Source of the DNA: JACRBR01 sp964371355
Lineage (GTDB): Bacteria > Chloroflexota > Dehalococcoidia > DSTF01 > JACRBR01
Reading direction: 5' to 3'
Length of the DNA: 64,000 bases
NCBI GenBank assembly: GCA_964371355.1
Contig: CAYJMG010000012.1
Span: forward strand, 45,139 to 109,138
Shown piece after piece: positions 18,579 to 26,806 of this stretch (positions are counted from its first letter, which is position 1; each line of letters begins with the position of its first letter). Below the pieces are notes generated by a model. The model did no database searches. It had not been told where the DNA came from and worked only from the letters and a program-made list of their open reading frames with translations. The position numbers and the translations under genes were made by a program.

Positions 18579-19400
18579 ATGCGAGTCGCCGTCGTCGGCC
18601 ATGTCGAGCACGTCACGATCGCCCGGGTCCCGGCGCTCCCTGCGCCTGGCGACATCGTCCATCTCGACGAGCCGGTCGTCATCGCTGGTGGTGGCGGCGG
18701 AATCGCGTTCTTCCAGCTCGCGAAGAGCCCCGCCGACGTCCACTTGTTCACTGCCATCGGTATCGACGACGCCGCGCTCCACGTCTACCACGAGATTTCG
18801 AACGTCGGTGCCACGGTTCACGCCGCGCTGCGCATGGAGCCCCACACCCGTGACCTCGTCCTTGTCACGCCCGACGCCGAGCGCACGATCATGGTGATTG
18901 GGTCGCCGCTGCACCCGGCCGCCGACGATCGGCTGTCCTGGGACATCCTCGCCGCGTGCGACGCCGTCTACTTCACCGGTGAGGATCCGGAGACGCTCCG
19001 GCACGCCCGCGGCGCCCGCTTTCTGGCTGTCACCGCCCGCCGATCGCACGTGATCGCCGCGGCCGGCATCCGCCCCGATATCCTCGTCGGCAGCGCCCGC
19101 GATCCGCGCGAAGACCACCGCCTTGCGGACTACGCGTCGCAGCCGCGCGCACTCGTCCTGACCAATGGCCGCCACGGCGGCACGATCGAGACCGCCGAAG
19201 GCGTCACGTCTTTCCCGGCGCCGAAGCTCGAAGCACCGGTTGTCGGCGCCTACGGCGCGGGCGACACGTTCGCCGCCGCCCTCACATACCGCCTCGCGCT
19301 CGGCGATGCGCTCGATGCAGCCTGCGTCCGCGCCTCCGAACACGCCGCCGCCGTCCTTACCGGGATCAACCCCATCGAACGCCAACTCCCGTTGTCTTGA
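18579..19400 (+). CDS. PfkB-family carbohydrate/nucleoside kinase
   Basis: 273 aa, short for the family (about 300). The C-terminal signature GAYGAGDTFAAALTYRLALG holds the anion hole and catalytic Asp of ribokinase-like kinases. The N-terminal pattern with IVHLDEPVVIAGGGGGIAFF is the sugar-binding GG region. The substrate cannot be told; N-terminal AVVGHVEHVTIARVPALPAP resembles uncharacterised PfkB kinases. Transcribed from its own start, 38 nt after the permease. Confidence 0.85.
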   Translation: MRVAVVGHVEHVTIARVPALPAPGDIVHLDEPVVIAGGGGGIAFFQLAKSPADVHLFTAIGIDDAALHVYHEISNVGATVHAALRMEPHTRDLVLVTPDAERTIMVIGSPLHPAADDRLSWDILAACDAVYFTGEDPETLRHARGARFLAVTARRSHVIAAAGIRPDILVGSARDPREDHRLADYASQPRALVLTNGRHGGTIETAEGVTSFPAPKLEAPVVGAYGAGDTFAAALTYRLALGDALDAACVRASEHAAAVLTGINPIERQLPLS

Positions 19401-19452
19401 GGATCACCCGGCGAGTCGCCTGTCGCCCGGGACCGACCCAGGCCCCCTACGC

Positions 19453-19483
19453 CCAACGACTAACGACCAACGACTAACGACCA
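19453..19483. repeat. Heptamer array, AACGACY
   Basis: Two copies of CCAACGACTAACGA, i.e. four heptamers alternating AACGACT and AACGACC, between the convergent pfkB-like and pcrA genes. Same word family as the arrays at 28472-28513 and 52806-52895. Confidence 0.85.
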
Positions 19484-19491
19484 CACCCACG

Positions 19492-21756
19492 CTATAGCCT
19501 CTCGAGGGGCGCGAACGTCAGCATCAGCTTCTTGATCCCAACCTCGCCCTTGAACGCCACTGTCACTTCCTGGTCGTCCTTCACCATCTGCGATGACACG
19601 ACGATGCCTTCCCCGAACCGGGGGTGACGGACCCGCTCGCCGCCCGCGTACACCAGCTCCTCCGGCACCGGTGGGCGCTCGTCCTTGCGGGCGAACTCCT
19701 CCCGGAAGCGCGAGGGCCCGCGCTCGACCGCCTCGTACTGGCTGCGCACGGCCGATCGCTGGGCGATGAGCCGCTGTGGTACGTCCTTCAGGAAGCGCGA
19801 CGGCGGGTTGTGGGTCGACGATCCCATTCCGTACCGTTTGAACGCGCGAATCAGGTACAGCCGCTGCTTTGCCCGCGTCATCCCCACGTAGCAGAGCCGC
19901 CGCTCCTCTTCGAGCTGCATCGGGTCGTCCATCGACCGGATGTGCGGAAGCACGCCTTCCTCCATCGCCGTCATGAAGACCACCGGGTACTCCAGCCCCT
20001 TCGCCGAATGCAGCGTGATCAGCGTCACGCGCCCGGAACGTGGGTCATCCGTCTCCGGTACTGTGTCCGCGTCCGAGATCAGCGCCACGTCTTCCAGGAA
20101 CGCCACCAGCCCATGGCCCGCTGCCAGACCGTCGTACTCCGAAGCTACGTTGCGCAGCTCACCGATGTTCTCCCATCGCTCGTCCGCATCGGACTCCTCG
20201 AACTCAGCGTACAGATACTTTCGATACTCCGTCCGTTCCAGCAGGCCGTCGAGCAACGTCGAGAGGTTGTTCTTCGCCCCCACGTCCTGCAGCTCCGCGA
20301 TCATGTCCTGGAACTCGATCAGCGTCCGCGTCTGCTTCGCCCCGATAGGATGTGGCCCGGCCGAGGGCCGCAGCGTGCGTGGCACAGCCGCCCCCGGCTG
20401 TGTTTCCTGCTCCGCGATGAGCTGCAGAGCCGTGTATGCCGGCACGCCCTGCTCCCGCGCCCAGCGCTCCAGCTCCGACAACGTCTTCGCCCCAATCCCG
20501 CGGCCCGGCACGTTCACGATGCGCGTGAAGCTGACTGTGTCGTGCGGGTTCTGGATCAGCCGCAGGTATGCCAGGATGTCCTTGACCTCGCGCCGCTCGT
20601 AGAACCGGGTGCCCCCCACCAGCGCGTACGGCACCTTCGCCCGGATCAACGCCTCCTCCAGCGCGCGGGAGTGCGCGTTCGTCCGGTACATCACCGCGAA
20701 CTCCCCGTACAGCCGCTGCCCCTCCTCGACCAGCGTCGCGATCTCGTTCGCGACGAAGTCGGCCTCCTCTGCCTCGTCGTAGGCCTCGTACGCGACGATG
20801 GGCTCGCCGCCTCCGGCCGAGGTCCACAGCTCCTTCTCCTTCCGGTGCTTGTTCCCCGCGATCACCGCGTGCGCCGCGTCCAGGATGTTCTGCGTCGAGC
20901 GGTAGTTCTGCTCCAGCAGCACGGTCTTGGCGTCCGGATAGTCCCGCTCGAAGTTCAGGATGTTGCGGATGTCCGCCGACCGCCACGAGTAGATCGACTG
21001 GTCCGGGTCACCCACGACGCAGATGTTCGGGTGCCTCTCCGCGAACAGCCGCGCGAGCTGATACTGCGCGATATTCGTGTCCTGGAACTCGTCGACCAGC
21101 ACGTGCAGGAACCGCTCCTGGTACTTCTCTCGCACCTCGTCGTTATGGCGAAGCATCTCCACCGTGCGCACGATCAGGTCGTCGAAGTCCAGCGCCCCAT
21201 TCTCGACGAGGAGTTGCTGATAGCCCTCGTACACACGGGCCACCACCTCGCCGAAATAATCTCGCGCTTGCTTTGCATACGTCTCCGGCGATACCAGCTC
21301 GCTCTTTGCGTGCGAGATCGCGCTCAGGATCGCGCGTTCCTTGAAGCGCTTCGTGTCGACGTTCGCCCATTCGCACGCCCGCTTCATCAGCGACATCTGA
21401 TCGGAATCGTCGTAGATGGCGAACTGGCGGTTCAGGCCGATTCGGTCGGCCTCCGTCCGCAGCAGCCGGGCGCAGATCGAATGGAACGTGCCCAACATCA
21501 GGTCGCCCGCGGCCTCGGCCAGGTGCGCAGACACCCGGCTCCGCATCTCGCGCGCTGCCTTATTCGTGAACGTGACCGAGAGGATGCGCCACGGCGCCAC
21601 ACCGATCACGTCGACCAGGTACGTGATCCTGTGCGCGATGACGCGCGTCTTGCCCGATCCCGGCCCGGCCAGGATCAGCAGCGGCCCGGCGATCGTCGTG
21701 ACCGCTTCCCGCTGCGGCGCGTTCAGGTCCTCAAGGATGTGCTCAGCAGTAACCAC
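19492..21756 (-). CDS. pcrA: ATP-dependent DNA helicase PcrA/UvrD
   Basis: 754 aa, the usual size. It has motif Q/I (LNAPQREAVTTIAGPLLILA and AGPGSGKTRVIAHRI), motif Ia TFTNKAAREM, motif II DEFQDTN, motif III GDPDQSIYSWR, motif IV LEQNYRSTQNI, motif V (VTLITLHSAKGLEYPVVFM) and motif VI EERRLCYVGMTRAKQRL. The C-terminal GERVRHPRFGEGIVVSSQ is the Tudor-like RNA polymerase-interacting domain of PcrA. SF1 helicase of DNA repair and replication-conflict resolution. GTG start with GAGG upstream. Confidence 0.96.
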   Translation of the reverse strand: MVTAEHILEDLNAPQREAVTTIAGPLLILAGPGSGKTRVIAHRITYLVDVIGVAPWRILSVTFTNKAAREMRSRVSAHLAEAAGDLMLGTFHSICARLLRTEADRIGLNRQFAIYDDSDQMSLMKRACEWANVDTKRFKERAILSAISHAKSELVSPETYAKQARDYFGEVVARVYEGYQQLLVENGALDFDDLIVRTVEMLRHNDEVREKYQERFLHVLVDEFQDTNIAQYQLARLFAERHPNICVVGDPDQSIYSWRSADIRNILNFERDYPDAKTVLLEQNYRSTQNILDAAHAVIAGNKHRKEKELWTSAGGGEPIVAYEAYDEAEEADFVANEIATLVEEGQRLYGEFAVMYRTNAHSRALEEALIRAKVPYALVGGTRFYERREVKDILAYLRLIQNPHDTVSFTRIVNVPGRGIGAKTLSELERWAREQGVPAYTALQLIAEQETQPGAAVPRTLRPSAGPHPIGAKQTRTLIEFQDMIAELQDVGAKNNLSTLLDGLLERTEYRKYLYAEFEESDADERWENIGELRNVASEYDGLAAGHGLVAFLEDVALISDADTVPETDDPRSGRVTLITLHSAKGLEYPVVFMTAMEEGVLPHIRSMDDPMQLEEERRLCYVGMTRAKQRLYLIRAFKRYGMGSSTHNPPSRFLKDVPQRLIAQRSAVRSQYEAVERGPSRFREEFARKDERPPVPEELVYAGGERVRHPRFGEGIVVSSQMVKDDQEVTVAFKGEVGIKKLMLTFAPLERL

Positions 21757-21822
21757 GTAGCCTCAAGACCATCCTATCGCTAGCCAATGGACAGCGACGC
21801 AACTGCCTTCGTTGGAAGTCCG

Positions 21823-21846
21823 CTGATAGGCTGACAGGCTGACCAG
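21823..21846. repeat. Octamer array, CTGACAGG type
   Basis: CTGATAGG, CTGACAGG, CTGACCAG in direct succession, followed by a degenerate unit reaching into the stop codon of the ogt gene (21850-21852). The central unit is identical to one at 31569-31576. Confidence 0.7.
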
Positions 21847-21849
21847 CTC

Positions 21850-22368
21850 CTACGGCAGCTTCGCCCCTTCGAGCGCGAGTAGCTGCGCCTTCATCTGCAG
21901 GCCGGGCCCGAAACCGCCGGGCCCGCTGGAGCCGACGATGCGGTGGCATGGCACGACGATTGGTACCGGGTTGGTCGCCATCGTGTGCCCCACCGCCCGG
22001 TAGGCCGTGGGTTTCCCGGCCCGCCGCGCCAGCTCGGCGTACGTCGCCACTTCCCCCCGCGGCACCTTCGCGCATTCCTCCATGACCCGCCGGCGGAACG
22101 GCGACATCCACGAGAGGTCCAACTCAACGTCGAACGCACTCCGCCTCCCGTTCAGGTAGTCGTTGAGCTGCCTGATGAGCGGTCGCACGCGTTGCTGGTC
22201 GAACACAAGGTCATACGCGCCACGTAACTCGCGAGCGAGTGCCTCGACAGCCTCCGGCATGCGCTTCGCGTCGACCTCGAACTTGATCGCCGCGAGCTTG
22301 CGGCCGTCCCCCGCCACCAGCATCGGACCGAACGCCGTCTCCGCGATCCCGTAGTACGCCGTCGCCAC
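21850..22368 (-). CDS. ogt: Methylated-DNA--protein-cysteine S-methyltransferase
   Basis: 172 aa. The suicide-cysteine motif PCHRIV is present, followed by SSGPGGFGPGLQMKAQLLAL, and the HTH recognition segment TYAELARRAGKPTAYRAVG precedes it. The N-terminal Ada/Ogt-like domain includes GPMLVAGDGRKLAAIKF. It transfers alkyl groups from O6-alkylguanine to its own cysteine. GTG start with AGGGGAG upstream. It lies between pcrA and a metallo-hydrolase, all on the minus strand. Confidence 0.93.
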   Translation of the reverse strand: MATAYYGIAETAFGPMLVAGDGRKLAAIKFEVDAKRMPEAVEALARELRGAYDLVFDQQRVRPLIRQLNDYLNGRRSAFDVELDLSWMSPFRRRVMEECAKVPRGEVATYAELARRAGKPTAYRAVGHTMATNPVPIVVPCHRIVGSSGPGGFGPGLQMKAQLLALEGAKLP

Positions 22369-22378
22369 GCCACTCCCC

Positions 22379-22434
22379 TGACTACAAACTACCCACTGCG
22401 AACTACCCCCTGTCCCCCGTCAACTGTCGACTAG
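22379..22434. repeat. Heptamer array, NNACTAC and CCCCTGT words (8 units)
   Basis: Reading in sevens from 22379: TGACTAC, AAACTAC, CCACTGC, GAACTAC, CCCCTGT, CCCCCGT, CAACTGT, CGACTAG. The last unit contains the stop codon (TAG, minus strand 22433-22431) of the metallo-hydrolase gene. Confidence 0.8.
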
Positions 22435-23450
22435 TCATTCCCCGGCTTCTTGTAGAACTGTACGCCATCCTCCACGAACTTGTGCAGCCGGCCTTCCAGC
22501 ACCAGGTAGTCCAGGTGCGCTAGTGTCTCGCCCAGTGCGGCGCGCTGCATCCACGGCGAAAAGCTGTCCAGCGAGCCCGTCACCCACTTCACGCCGCGCG
22601 CCACGTCGAACGCTGTCCGCGCGCTCCGGCCCACCACCGCGACCATCTCGTCCAGCCGCTGGTCGTGGTGTTTCTCTATTTCGCGCAGCCGCCCCGCAAG
22701 ATCCTTGAAGCTGTACTCGTGCGCCGGCAGCACCTGCTCGACGTCCAGCTCGTCCAGGCGCCGCAGCGACGCGATGTAGTCGCCAAGCGGGTTCCCCTGC
22801 TGTTGCGGGTGCAGGCTGATGTTCGGCGTGATCGTCGGCAACACGTGGTCGCCCGTGAGGATGAACTTCTTCCCGCGCTCTAGGAAGCAAATGTGCCCCG
22901 GCGAGTGCCCCGGCGTCCACCACACCTCGAACTCGAACCGCCCGATCGGCAGCCGCTCGCCTCCCCACACCACCTCGTCTGGGTCCACCGGGTCCACGAA
23001 CGCCCGCACCGGCATGGCCGATGTCTTGAGGTCGTCCCGGTTCTCCTTCGGCACGCCGTGCATCGTCAGCCACTCGCCCATCGTCGCCAGTAGCTGCTTT
23101 GGGTCCCGGTACCGGGATCGGATCAGGTCGCGCTCGCGCTGGTGGATCACCACCGTCGCCCCGCTGCGCTCTTTCACCTGCCCCGCCAGGCCGTAGTGGT
23201 CCGGGTGGATGTGCGTCACCAGCAACGTCTTCAGCTTCGCGAACCCGACACCGGCGTCGTTGAGCTGCTGCTCCAGCTCATCGAACGCTTCCGGCACGTT
23301 CCAGCCGGAGTCGACCAGCGTCCACCCGTCGCGCCCCTCGATGAGGTACGGCAGCACCCACCCCAGCGGGTTGTTCGGGATGGGCACGCGGAGCTGGTAC
23401 AGCCCGTCCATGATCTGGAGCGGGTACTTCGTCTCGACTTCTGCGGTCAT
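22431..23450 (-). CDS. Metallo-beta-lactamase-fold hydrolase
   Basis: 339 aa. The metal-binding THIHPDHYGLAG (HxHxDH) motif, a later GHSPGHICF (third His) and LTGDHVLP (bridging Asp) are complete, so the enzyme should be active with two metals. The C-terminal helical part resembles MBL hydrolases annotated as lactonase/thioesterase-like or LACTB2-like. Start chosen at 23450 after GAGGGAAG; upstream open frame looks non-coding. Substrate unknown. It is divergent from the TIR pair. Confidence 0.9.
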   Translation of the reverse strand: MTAEVETKYPLQIMDGLYQLRVPIPNNPLGWVLPYLIEGRDGWTLVDSGWNVPEAFDELEQQLNDAGVGFAKLKTLLVTHIHPDHYGLAGQVKERSGATVVIHQRERDLIRSRYRDPKQLLATMGEWLTMHGVPKENRDDLKTSAMPVRAFVDPVDPDEVVWGGERLPIGRFEFEVWWTPGHSPGHICFLERGKKFILTGDHVLPTITPNISLHPQQQGNPLGDYIASLRRLDELDVEQVLPAHEYSFKDLAGRLREIEKHHDQRLDEMVAVVGRSARTAFDVARGVKWVTGSLDSFSPWMQRAALGETLAHLDYLVLEGRLHKFVEDGVQFYKKPGND

Positions 23451-23622
23451 CGCTTCCCTCCATTGGGGCGAGGTCGATGCTGCGTGTTCGGGACTAGGGT
23501 ACCGCCGCAAGCCGTAGCGCCGAAGGGCCGTTCGGCGGCCCTCTGATTGCGTTGGAGGCACAGGTTAGAGAGGCGTGTTAAGCTCTAAGGGCTGAAAGTT
23601 CTGATGCTACTGAGGGGGAGCA

Positions 23623-24066
23623 TTGGTTGGAGGAGCAGGATCTCACCTCGTGTTTGTCAGTCATAGTGCGACGGACACGTGGGTCGCCCGCCGGATAGCG
23701 GAACACATAAGTGACTGTGGCGCGACACCCTTCCTCGATGAGGCCGAAATCGACGTCGGTGCCGATTTCGAAGAAGACATCTTGGCGTTTCTCGAGAAGG
23801 CCGATGAACTTGTTGTTCTCCTTACCCCCTGGGCTTTGGAACGCCCGTACGTTTGGGCCGAGATCGGCGCGGCCTGGGGTCGCCGGATCCCAATCGTTGG
23901 TCTTCTTCACGGCATTTCAGCGGCTGAACTGCAGTCGCGCCCAGGAATCCCCGTCTTGCTCAAGAAACGCGACCTCGTCTCTCTCAACGAAGTTGACACC
24001 TATCTAGCTCAACTGCGGGACAGGGTGGTACAACGATCCACAGGCACGGGAGGCCGCGCACAATGA
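23623..24066 (+). CDS. Stand-alone TIR-domain protein 1
   Basis: Up to 147 aa, essentially one TIR domain: LVFVSHSATDTWVARRIAEH (strand A and box 1), ATPFLDEAEIDVGADFEEDI (BB loop), LVVLLTPWALERPYVWAEIG with Glu in the position of the NADase catalytic residue, then RRIPIVGLL. No membrane segment or partner domain. TTG 23623 keeps the first beta-strand intact; GTG 23650 with AGGA nine bases upstream is an alternative. Its stop overlaps the next TIR gene by 4 nt (ATGA), so the two are translationally coupled. Codon use is more A/T-rich than in the neighbours. Bacterial TIR domains commonly hydrolyse or cyclise NAD+ in phage defence; a role here is inference. Confidence 0.85.
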   Translation: MVGGAGSHLVFVSHSATDTWVARRIAEHISDCGATPFLDEAEIDVGADFEEDILAFLEKADELVVLLTPWALERPYVWAEIGAAWGRRIPIVGLLHGISAAELQSRPGIPVLLKKRDLVSLNEVDTYLAQLRDRVVQRSTGTGGRAQ

Positions 24067-24455
24067 CTAGGCCAAGGATCTTCATCTCCTACTCGCACGA
24101 CGACTCCGAATGGGCTCGCTCGCTAGCCGAAGCCCTCCGGAAAGAGGGTCTCGACGTCTGGCTCGATCAGTGGCAGGTCGCCGTGGGGGAATCGCTGCCC
24201 GAGGCTCTCGAAAGTGGCCTCCGGGGTAGCGACGCTATCGTGGCCCTGATCTCGGAACGGAATGCTCGCCGTCCGAATCTCTTCTTTGAACTCGGATTCG
24301 CGCTGGGCGAAGGAAAGCGGGTCATTCCCGTTATCTCCCCCGGTCTCGAAGCGGGCAAGATCCCATACGACCTCCGTTCGAGGAGGTACCTGGTGCGAGG
24401 TGATGCCGGTGGCGTCGCGCACGAGGTGGCGATGGCACTCAAAGAACCAGCGTAG
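24063..24455 (+). CDS. Stand-alone TIR-domain protein 2
   Basis: 130 aa, one TIR domain: RIFISYSHDDSEWARSLAEA, the loop LDVWLDQWQVAVGESL, SDAIVALISERNARRPNLFF followed by ELGFALGEGKRVIPVI. The Glu in FFELGFA corresponds to the conserved catalytic Glu of TIR NADases. It overlaps TIR protein 1 by 4 nt. It is only distantly similar to TIR1, so the pair is not a fresh duplication. No SIR2, SLOG or other Thoeris-like effector is next to it; the following gene is an opposite-strand coiled-coil protein. Confidence 0.87.
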   Translation: MTRPRIFISYSHDDSEWARSLAEALRKEGLDVWLDQWQVAVGESLPEALESGLRGSDAIVALISERNARRPNLFFELGFALGEGKRVIPVISPGLEAGKIPYDLRSRRYLVRGDAGGVAHEVAMALKEPA

Positions 24456-24494
24456 ACCGCGGTCCTACGTCCCCGAATCCCAGCCGAGATCTCG

Positions 24495-25127
24495 CTACGA
24501 GTTCCAGCTCCCGCTCCACCCCGACCCCTGCTGCCCGCCGGGCGCGTCCGACGCCCAGCCGCTGCTCTCCGCCGCCGGATCCTGTGGCGGTGCCTGCGAC
24601 GGCTCCAGCGAGATGTTCGCCTCGGTGATCTGGCGTTCCGCCGCCAGCAACGCGTCGTACTGCGGCACCAGCGGCTGGAGCTGGGCCATCAGCCCCTCGA
24701 TCCGCACCTTCTCCGCCTCGAGATTGGCAAGCGTGATCTTCACCTGCTGCGTCCGCTGCTCGAGCTGCGTCAGAAACTCGTCGCTCACGTCATCCTCCCG
24801 GCCCATCACCGTGCCCTCACCGCTGTCGATCTCAAGATGAGGCTTGGGCTCCGCTGGTTCAAGAGGATGATCGGCAAGAAGGTCCGCGTTCCCGAGAGAA
24901 TTAACATCGGATTCTTGGCGCGCACGTTCCCGGCGCGTGCCGTCCGCTTGCGCGCCGTCCGCTTGCGCGCCGTCCGCTTGCGCGCCGTCCGCTTGCGCGC
25001 CGGTGTCCTCGTTCACGTGGTTCGTGCGCGGCGTGAGCCACGAAAACAGGAGGAACGACCAGAACTCCGAGATCAGCGACAGGATCGCCCTCGCCAACGA
25101 CCAGTCGTTGTCACCCCGCTCCGGCAT
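24495..25127 (-). CDS. Hypothetical protein with N-terminal hydrophobic helix, pentapeptide repeats and coiled coil
   Basis: 210 aa, no family recognised. Residues about 10-32 (LARAILSLISEFWSFLLFSW) form a hydrophobic or amphipathic helix. Residues 43-63 hold four GAQAD repeats made by a 15-bp tandem repeat. Residues about 113-165 (FLTQLEQRTQQVKITLANLE onward) look like a coiled coil, and the tail is Gly/Ser/Trp-rich. GGAGGGG lies upstream of the ATG. It could be a membrane-associated structural protein. It is convergent with the TIR pair; whether it is functionally linked is unknown. Confidence 0.6.
   Translation of the reverse strand: MPERGDNDWSLARAILSLISEFWSFLLFSWLTPRTNHVNEDTGAQADGAQADGAQADGAQADGTRRERARQESDVNSLGNADLLADHPLEPAEPKPHLEIDSGEGTVMGREDDVSDEFLTQLEQRTQQVKITLANLEAEKVRIEGLMAQLQPLVPQYDALLAAERQITEANISLEPSQAPPQDPAAESSGWASDAPGGQQGSGWSGSWNS
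24936..25002. repeat. 15-bp tandem repeat (4 copies) inside a coding region
   Basis: Four consecutive units of CGCGCCGTCCGCTTG (first copy with one change) plus a partial fifth. In frame on the minus strand they encode GAQAD repeats. Confidence 0.9.
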
Positions 25128-25206
25128 CCCCAGCCCCTCCGGATCGACGCGGGCGAGGCCCCGGCCCCGCCCTCTCGTCTCAACAACCGTCGCGGTGGCG
25201 CCGGCG

Positions 25207-26214
25207 TTACACGGCCGCCGCCTGCAGCCGCGCCTCCGCCTCCAGATCGTGCTCGACCATCATCTCGATGAGCTGCTGGAACGGCACCTCGGGCGTCCAT
25301 CCCAGCTTCGTCTTCGCCTTCGTGGGGTCGGCGATCAGGAGGTCCACCTCGGCCGGCCGCATGAACTGCGGGTCGGTCTTGATGTAGTCCTCCCAGTCCA
25401 GCCCCACCCGCTCGAAAGCGATCTGCGCCCACTCCTTGCCCTGGTGCGTCTCGCCCGTGCCGATGACGTAGTCATCCGCCTCCGGCTGTTGCAGCATCAG
25501 GTGCATCGCCTTCACGTAGTCGCCCGCGTAGCCCCAGTCGCGCCGCGTGTCCAGGTTCCCCATCAGCAGCTCCTTCTGGAGCCCCAGCTTGATGCGCGCC
25601 GCGCCGATGGTGATCTTTCGCGTCACGAATTCCGGCCCGCGTCGCGGTGATTCGTGGTTGAACAGGATCCCGCTGCAGGCATAGATGTTGTAGCTCTCGC
25701 GGTAGTTCACCGTGATGTAGTGCGCGTAGGCCTTCGCCACCCCGTACGGACTCCGCGGGTAGAACGCCGTCTGTTCGTTCTGCGGCGTCTCCCGCACCTT
25801 CCCGAACATCTCGCTGCTCGACGCCTGGTAGAACTTCATGCCGGCCGCCGACTTCGACCGCGAGCCGGAGGCGCCTGCCGTCAGCCGGATGGCCTCCAGC
25901 ACGCGCAGCGCGCCCAGCCCCGTGATCTCGCCCGTCAGCTCCGGCTGGTTCCACGACAGCGCCACGAAGCTGATGGCCGCCAGGTTGTACACCTCGTCCG
26001 GCTTCACCTTCTGGATCACGTTCATCAGCGACGCCTGGTCCAGCAGGTCGCCTTCGACGATCCGGATGTTCGGCAGCATCCGCTCCAGCGACTGGCGCTT
26101 CGGGTTGTTCTGCCCCCGGATTAGCCCGTACACCTCGTAGCCGTTCGCCAGCAGGTGCTCCGAGAGGTACGTCCCGTCTTGCCCCGTGATTCCCGTGATC
26201 AGCGCTCGCGGCAT
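25207..26214 (-). CDS. gmd: GDP-mannose 4,6-dehydratase
   Basis: 335 aa, typical size. NADP-binding ALITGITGQDGTYLSEHLLA, the SSSEMFG catalytic segment, and YGVAKAYAHY (YxxxK) identify an extended SDR of the GMD type; RRDWGYAGDYVKAMHLMLQQ is the highly conserved substrate loop. It makes GDP-4-keto-6-deoxymannose, precursor of GDP-fucose/rhamnose and related sugars. An insertion rich in Gly/Ser (LTAGASGSRSKSAAG) before the catalytic region is unusual. Start 26214 chosen for GGAGG upstream. It is alone here, but probably supplies the glycan locus at 1-11 kb. Confidence 0.93.
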   Translation of the reverse strand: MPRALITGITGQDGTYLSEHLLANGYEVYGLIRGQNNPKRQSLERMLPNIRIVEGDLLDQASLMNVIQKVKPDEVYNLAAISFVALSWNQPELTGEITGLGALRVLEAIRLTAGASGSRSKSAAGMKFYQASSSEMFGKVRETPQNEQTAFYPRSPYGVAKAYAHYITVNYRESYNIYACSGILFNHESPRRGPEFVTRKITIGAARIKLGLQKELLMGNLDTRRDWGYAGDYVKAMHLMLQQPEADDYVIGTGETHQGKEWAQIAFERVGLDWEDYIKTDPQFMRPAEVDLLIADPTKAKTKLGWTPEVPFQQLIEMMVEHDLEAEARLQAAAV

Positions 26215-26293
26215 CCCGTCCTCCATCGAAGTCGAAGTCGAAGTCGAGTCCTGTCGCCGAAGGATAGCGAACGCCGCGCCCTCGTGCCGTCGG

Positions 26294-26689
26294 CTATCCC
26301 CCTACGATCCGCGTCGGCTCGATCTTGATAACGACCCGCAGGTCGCCGGCCTGATTGTACGGATACTTGTCCTGTCCCAGGTACTTCTTTGCCAGCCGGT
26401 CGATCCCCTCGGACCCGCCGTTCGGGGTGATCTCGACAGCCTTGCCCCGGATCTCGATGTACTCGTACGGGTTGTCCGGATTCTGGATGCTGACCGAAAC
26501 GGCCGGGTTTCGCCTCAGGTTCCGCACCTTCAGCCTCTTGTCTTCGCTGTTCACGATCACGTTCACCCCGTCGTGCTCCACCCACACGGGCGAGACTTGC
26601 GGCGAGCCGTCCGTGTTCACCGTCGCCACGTGTCCGAAAGCCTTCGATTCCAGGTACTTCTTCGCCTTGTCTGTGAGCTGGACAGCCAT
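26294..26689 (-). CDS. PPOX-class F420-dependent oxidoreductase
   Basis: 131 aa. Split-barrel flavin-fold: KAKKYLESKAFGHVATVNTD, then GSPQVSPVWVEHDGVNVIVN and VRNLRRNPAVSVSIQNPDNP, the pattern of the TIGR03618-type F420-binding subfamily. Likely reduces or binds F420/biliverdin-like ligands in the cytoplasm; the substrate is not predictable. Start 26689 is set by GGAGG 8 nt upstream; the long upstream open frame is antisense to the HAD gene. Confidence 0.88.
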   Translation of the reverse strand: MAVQLTDKAKKYLESKAFGHVATVNTDGSPQVSPVWVEHDGVNVIVNSEDKRLKVRNLRRNPAVSVSIQNPDNPYEYIEIRGKAVEITPNGGSEGIDRLAKKYLGQDKYPYNQAGDLRVVIKIEPTRIVGG

Positions 26690-26794
26690 CTGGTAACCTC
26701 CACTGTCTAAGGTCGTCTTCTGCCGGAAAATTGTCCCTGCAACTACCCTAGCAGGCTGCCGCCCGCGCCTCAATAGCCGGAGGAGCCGGACTGC

Positions 26795-26800
26795 TAGCAT
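26795..26800 (+). promoter_or_regulatory. Leaderless -10 box of the HAD hydrolase gene
   Basis: TAGCAT, then TCCCGT, then GTG 26807. The 6-nt spacing supports GTG 26807 over GTG 26805. Confidence 0.45.
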
Positions 26801-26806
26801 TCCCGT

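Noticed and set aside
23623..24455. Thoeris defence system
   Set aside because: No SIR2-SLOG or other ThsA-like effector gene is beside the TIR genes.
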